From Prosthecobacter algae (GTDB lineage Bacteria; Verrucomicrobiota; Verrucomicrobiia; Verrucomicrobiales; Verrucomicrobiaceae), in the NCBI RefSeq assembly GCF_039542385.1, contig NZ_BAABIA010000016.1, positions 1-45,907 of the forward strand: a DNA stretch of 45,907 nucleotides, in the 5' to 3' direction. Both the position numbers and the translations under genes were made by a program. This document shows, in pieces, positions 42,950 through 45,907 of the stretch; positions within the stretch are counted from its first letter, which is position 1, and the number at the start of each line of letters is the position of its first letter. Below the pieces are notes generated by a model. The model worked only from the letters and a program-made list of their open reading frames with translations, ran no database searches and was not told the origin of the DNA.

Positions 42950-43975
42950 TTAAAGACGATTTCTGTCCAGTTGGTCCAGCACGCTCTTCTGCTCCTCCGG
43001 GCTCAGCCTCTCAAATTCCGACAGGGCGGCAGATGCCGTCAATGCCGTCGAATTCGCCCCGACACCCACAGGAGAGCCCGGCATGCGCACGCCTGTGCGC
43101 GGTGCTGAAACTGCCCGGTTTCCCGGCCCTCCGGCCCAGGGATCGGCAACGCCGCCTCCCATCAGGACCTCATACTTCTGGTAAGTCCGGCTGGCGATTT
43201 TCTCAGGCCAGTCGGCAGAACTTAATATCGCATCATTACGCCTTTCTGCAAGCGCAATCTCAGCGTCTAACAAATGATTAAATTCACTTTGTGGATCTCT
43301 CAGCAGCACACCGTACTGCTCCAGCACACGTCCGCGGGAGGCATCCTCACCGGCAACAAACTCCGCCACATGCCCCTGCTGCATCTCACCCGCCTTCTGC
43401 GCCTCCCGCAGCTCCATTCGGGCCTCCGCCATTTCCGCCATCAAGGCCTCCGCCCCCTCATAATCATAGGCCTGCTTCCGCGCCTCGCACTCCTCCTGCA
43501 TCTGCGCTAGGCGGAGTTCCATCGCCTCTACTCCTGTGTCTTGAAAAAATGGCTCAGGCTCCGGTGCCGACTTTGGCTCCACCTCCATCTTCGCCACCGC
43601 ACCTTCCAGCTCAAACACACGCCCCAGCGCCTCCCGCAGGCTCTTCGCCTCCCCGTCGCGCAGCATCCTCGTCGCTTCGATCAGGCTCCGTTTCTCCTCC
43701 GGATTCTCAATCGCCTTCAAGCTGATCCGCCCCGGCATCCTCACCTCGCCAGACTTCTGCGCCGCCCTCACCGCCTGCTCGATCCTCGCAGCATCCCCAC
43801 TCTCCAGATCCGCCACCTGCTCCTCATTCAGCAAGCCCAAGTCCACCGCCTGCATCGCCTCCTCCAGGCCACCCTGGCCTTCTCCGCCCAAAGCCGTCGC
43901 AGCCTCCTGCACCAGCTCCCCCGCATCCCCGTTCACCCCGGTTTCATCACCGCCAAAGACTGTGGTTTCATCCAT
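42950..43975 (-). CDS. Probable phage scaffolding protein
   Basis: 341 aa from the ATG (a TTG two codons upstream is also possible). Strongly acidic N-terminus (DETTVFGGDETG), long helical/coiled segment rich in Glu, Ala and Met (about 130-230), and a small C-terminal helix ending SPEEQKSVLDQLDRNRL, with basic residues as in the coat-binding tail of scaffolds. It lies directly upstream of the capsid gene, the classic scaffold position. No sequence-family match is claimed. AUG-proximal leader GGGGATGTTTTGATC. Confidence 0.7.
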   Translation of the reverse strand: MDETTVFGGDETGVNGDAGELVQEAATALGGEGQGGLEEAMQAVDLGLLNEEQVADLESGDAARIEQAVRAAQKSGEVRMPGRISLKAIENPEEKRSLIEATRMLRDGEAKSLREALGRVFELEGAVAKMEVEPKSAPEPEPFFQDTGVEAMELRLAQMQEECEARKQAYDYEGAEALMAEMAEARMELREAQKAGEMQQGHVAEFVAGEDASRGRVLEQYGVLLRDPQSEFNHLLDAEIALAERRNDAILSSADWPEKIASRTYQKYEVLMGGGVADPWAGGPGNRAVSAPRTGVRMPGSPVGVGANSTALTASAALSEFERLSPEEQKSVLDQLDRNRL

Positions 43976-44065
43976 GATCAAAACATCCCCGTCATTTCAT
44001 TTCCGCGCAACTCAAAAAGCACCGTTTTTCTCTAAGTGCCATTTTTTCCTGATGTTTTCCACTTG

Positions 44066-44641
44066 CTATCGCGTCGCCTGAAAATGCATCGCATCATAAC
44101 CCCAGAACGCCCCCGCGCTCACCCAACCCTCCCTTGCAAACTCCTCCATGATCTCCAGCGGCATGTCCGCCTGCACCGGCCAGGTCTCGCGGAACGAATT
44201 GTCATCCGCATCCAGGTCAATCGCCGCCCCCCAGGCATGCACCGACAGCGTCGAGCCTCCCCGCTTGTTGCGATAATTGTAGATGCCGCCGTAATCCTCC
44301 GCCTCCTCCATGATTCCCCGCTCCTCCCCATGGATATTGCCGATCCTCGTCAGGATCCGTAGCAAGCTGTCCTTCACCTTCCAGTGGCAGCGCCCCTTCG
44401 TCACCCGCTTCCCCCCGTAAAAGACCGGGTATGGAAAGGCAAAGCTCACCAGATTGCCCTCATCCCCGGGCCTGCCATAAAACGCCCTCAGGCTCGCCCC
44501 ATCCGCCTTCGGCCACTCACACAGTTTCGGCATCAGCCCCCTCAAATGAGCCCGGCACGCCGCAATCGACTCCGGCCCCCAAAACCCATCCGCCGTCACA
44601 CCAATCCGGTGCTGCATCTTCTTTATCTCTTCTGTTTTCAT
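44066..44641 (-). CDS. M15-family peptidase endolysin with N-terminal cell-wall-binding-like segment
   Basis: 191 aa. Hydrolyses peptide cross-bridges of peptidoglycan at the end of infection. Residues about 8-40 (MQHRIGVTADGFWGPESIAACRAH) resemble a short peptidoglycan-binding domain 1. The catalytic M15 fold shows the zinc site SVHAWGAAIDLDADDN (His135, Asp142) and the third ligand His186 in DAMHFQATR, five residues from the C-terminus. It starts inside the stop of the DUF1353 gene (ATGA at 44638-44641). The upstream extension of the frame is overlap with that gene. Confidence 0.87.
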   Translation of the reverse strand: MKTEEIKKMQHRIGVTADGFWGPESIAACRAHLRGLMPKLCEWPKADGASLRAFYGRPGDEGNLVSFAFPYPVFYGGKRVTKGRCHWKVKDSLLRILTRIGNIHGEERGIMEEAEDYGGIYNYRNKRGGSTLSVHAWGAAIDLDADDNSFRETWPVQADMPLEIMEEFAREGWVSAGAFWGYDAMHFQATR

Positions 44642-45162
44642 AAGATCCAATAAATGGTTAGTCCCGCCGCAATTGCCCCGGTCTTCAGCCAGGGCCACGC
44701 CCATCCCTGCGGCCCCAGCGCCGCAACCGCCCGCCCCATGGCCTCCGCCTTTCCTGGCCGCACCCCGCATTCATGCAGTCTCAGCCTAAAATGCTCATGA
44801 ACATCCGCTGCCGCAGGACACATCGGCACCCCGTCCAGCCGTTCTTCCAGCCATCGCGATCCCCCACTCAGCAGGTCACACAAAAAGTCATGTTCCAGGG
44901 CTGGCAGCAAACACAGCCCGTCCGGCAGATAGTTCAAAGGCGGACCCCAAAACAGCGGCGGAATGCTCGCCTTGTCGAACTCATAGCCCCCTGGAATGCA
45001 AAACCTCCCCGCCTCCGTGCCGGCCAGATCAAAATCATAAGCCTCAGCCAGCCGCCAAAGCGGCCCCCGCACCCACGGGAAAAGCCACCTTGGCAGCAGA
45101 CCAAAGCCCACCGACGCATCCCGCACCGGAATGATCACCGGCATCCGTTCCATCGCAGTCAT
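44638..45162 (-). CDS. DUF1353-family phage protein with C-terminal membrane helix
   Basis: 174 aa. DUF1353 signature: PGGYEFDKASIPPLFWG, then LPALEHDFLCDLLSGG. The domain is common in phage lysis or tail regions; its role is unknown. The C-terminus WPWLKTGAIAAGLTIYWIL is one membrane helix, as seen in several members. AAGGTGAT before the ATG at 45162 is a fair ribosome-binding site, so this start is kept over the in-frame ATG at 45153. Coupled to the endolysin by an ATGA overlap. Confidence 0.83.
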   Translation of the reverse strand: MTAMERMPVIIPVRDASVGFGLLPRWLFPWVRGPLWRLAEAYDFDLAGTEAGRFCIPGGYEFDKASIPPLFWGPPLNYLPDGLCLLPALEHDFLCDLLSGGSRWLEERLDGVPMCPAAADVHEHFRLRLHECGVRPGKAEAMGRAVAALGPQGWAWPWLKTGAIAAGLTIYWIL

Positions 45163-45223
45163 TTGCTCAGATCACCTTGCAGTTTCGACCTCTCCGGCCC
45201 CAGCAAAATCCCGCTTCCCAGCC

Positions 45224-45376
45224 TCAAAGCCTCAAAGCCTCGGCATCCGTAGTCTTCAAGGTGCCTCGGGCCTCCAACACCGAAACCGCCGCCTCCGCAA
45301 GTGCCAGCCCCCGGCCACTCTCACAGGCACTCAGCCCCACCATCACACCACTCATCAAAAAGCATTTCAGAATCAT
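45224..45376 (-). CDS. Small lipoprotein, spanin (Rz1-like) candidate
   Basis: 50 aa. Residues 1-18 form a lipoprotein signal: hydrophobic LMSGVMVGLSAC with lipobox LSAC and Cys18. The mature part is only 32 residues and ends TTDAEALRL. It lies between the holin-like gene (41 bp upstream) and DUF1353/endolysin (61 bp downstream). That position and size fit an outer-membrane spanin, which completes lysis of Gram-negative hosts, but the Pro-rich feature of classic Rz1 is missing and no inner-membrane partner is evident. An ATG with no Shine-Dalgarno. Confidence 0.6.
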   Translation of the reverse strand: MILKCFLMSGVMVGLSACESGRGLALAEAAVSVLEARGTLKTTDAEALRL

Positions 45377-45417
45377 AATTGAGCATTATTTCACGATGTT
45401 CATCATCCGAATCATTT

Positions 45418-45603
45418 TCATTTCGATCTCCGCCTCAGGCTGATGATGGTCACCACCCCCACAGCAATGCCCACCAACAGAGAAGCCACCCGCATCCCCC
45501 ATTCCAGATGCTCTTGCCAGGAAGCCACCACACCGATCACCTGCGCCCCCGCCCCCAGCAGGCCTAACAATACATCATTCAAATTCGTCAAAGTCGGTTT
45601 CAT
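45418..45603 (-). CDS. Holin-like small membrane protein
   Basis: 61 aa. Two membrane helices (VLLGLLGAGAQVIGVVASW and ASLLVGIAVGVVTIISL) separated by a charged turn EHLEWGMR, with a basic tail RRRSK. Size and topology match class II-type holins that form the lytic pore; the location just before lysis genes agrees. The ATG is 4 bp after the stop of the glycine-rich gene. A frame upstream of the ATG adds eight residues and is ignored. Confidence 0.65.
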   Translation of the reverse strand: MKPTLTNLNDVLLGLLGAGAQVIGVVASWQEHLEWGMRVASLLVGIAVGVVTIISLRRRSK

Positions 45604-45607
45604 AAAA

Positions 45608-45907
<300 letters not shown>

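Noticed and set aside
10718..45570. Integron attC sites suggested by GTTAGGC/GCCTAAC words
   Set aside because: The words match the attC core GTTRRRY, but there are no paired inverted cores at attC spacing, no cassette-like gene strings and no integrase; most sites are inside long conserved genes.

Overview
The window is a GC-rich bacterial contig end. It most resembles a member of the Verrucomicrobiota, probably the Verrucomicrobiaceae/Prosthecobacter group. That rests on the fused SpmA-SpmB protein, the several GFSLVE-type prepilins, delta-60 and choice-of-anchor-D proteins, oxidative sugar-acid genes, and very abundant intergenic repeats of types common in that phylum. Most gene starts have no Shine-Dalgarno sequence. 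I see no rRNA, tRNA or CRISPR array.

Layout. 1-7.03 kb (minus strand): a type IV pilus/type II-like secretion cluster with a major pilin followed by a terminator, three more prepilin-like proteins, a PilB/GspE ATPase, a receiver protein and a sensor histidine kinase that runs off the window. 7.2-31 kb: host metabolic genes separated by long repeat-filled spacers. These are a Gfo/Idh/MocA oxidoreductase, a TonB-dependent receptor, SpmAB, a CarH-type B12 photoreceptor regulator, an FAH-family hydratase/hydrolase, an alpha-ketoglutarate-semialdehyde-type dehydrogenase, a GMC dehydrogenase with its subunit 3, an SMP-30/sialidase fusion, a sugar ABC binding protein and permease, and a GYF/Sel1-repeat membrane protein. 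Many of these fit one job: taking up sugars or sugar acids, oxidising them at the envelope and feeding the products to 2-oxoglutarate (inference).

31.0-45.9 kb (minus strand, no intergenic repeats): a phage-type block read from the contig end inwards. In transcription order it holds a glycine-rich C-terminal fragment, a holin-like protein, a small lipoprotein, a DUF1353 protein, an M15 endolysin, a scaffold-like protein, an N4-gp56-type major capsid protein, a terminator, two unknown proteins, a giant protein (1192 aa), a glycosyltransferase, a second giant protein (1048 aa) and three small proteins. Neighbours are tightly packed, several with 4-bp ATGA overlaps. No integrase, terminase, portal or tape-measure gene is inside the window.

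The repeats are the other story. At least seven families build composite modules. One composite sits directly behind stop codons and carries TTGAC-core minisatellites with 7-, 8- or 9-bp units. One 78-bp inverted-repeat element occurs four times with its central spacer flipped relative to its flanks in two copies. A 9-bp word, TKGTTAGGY, occurs 14 times, in all reading frames, in host and phage genes alike. The last about 90 bases are a poly-C run that is probably a sequencing artefact.
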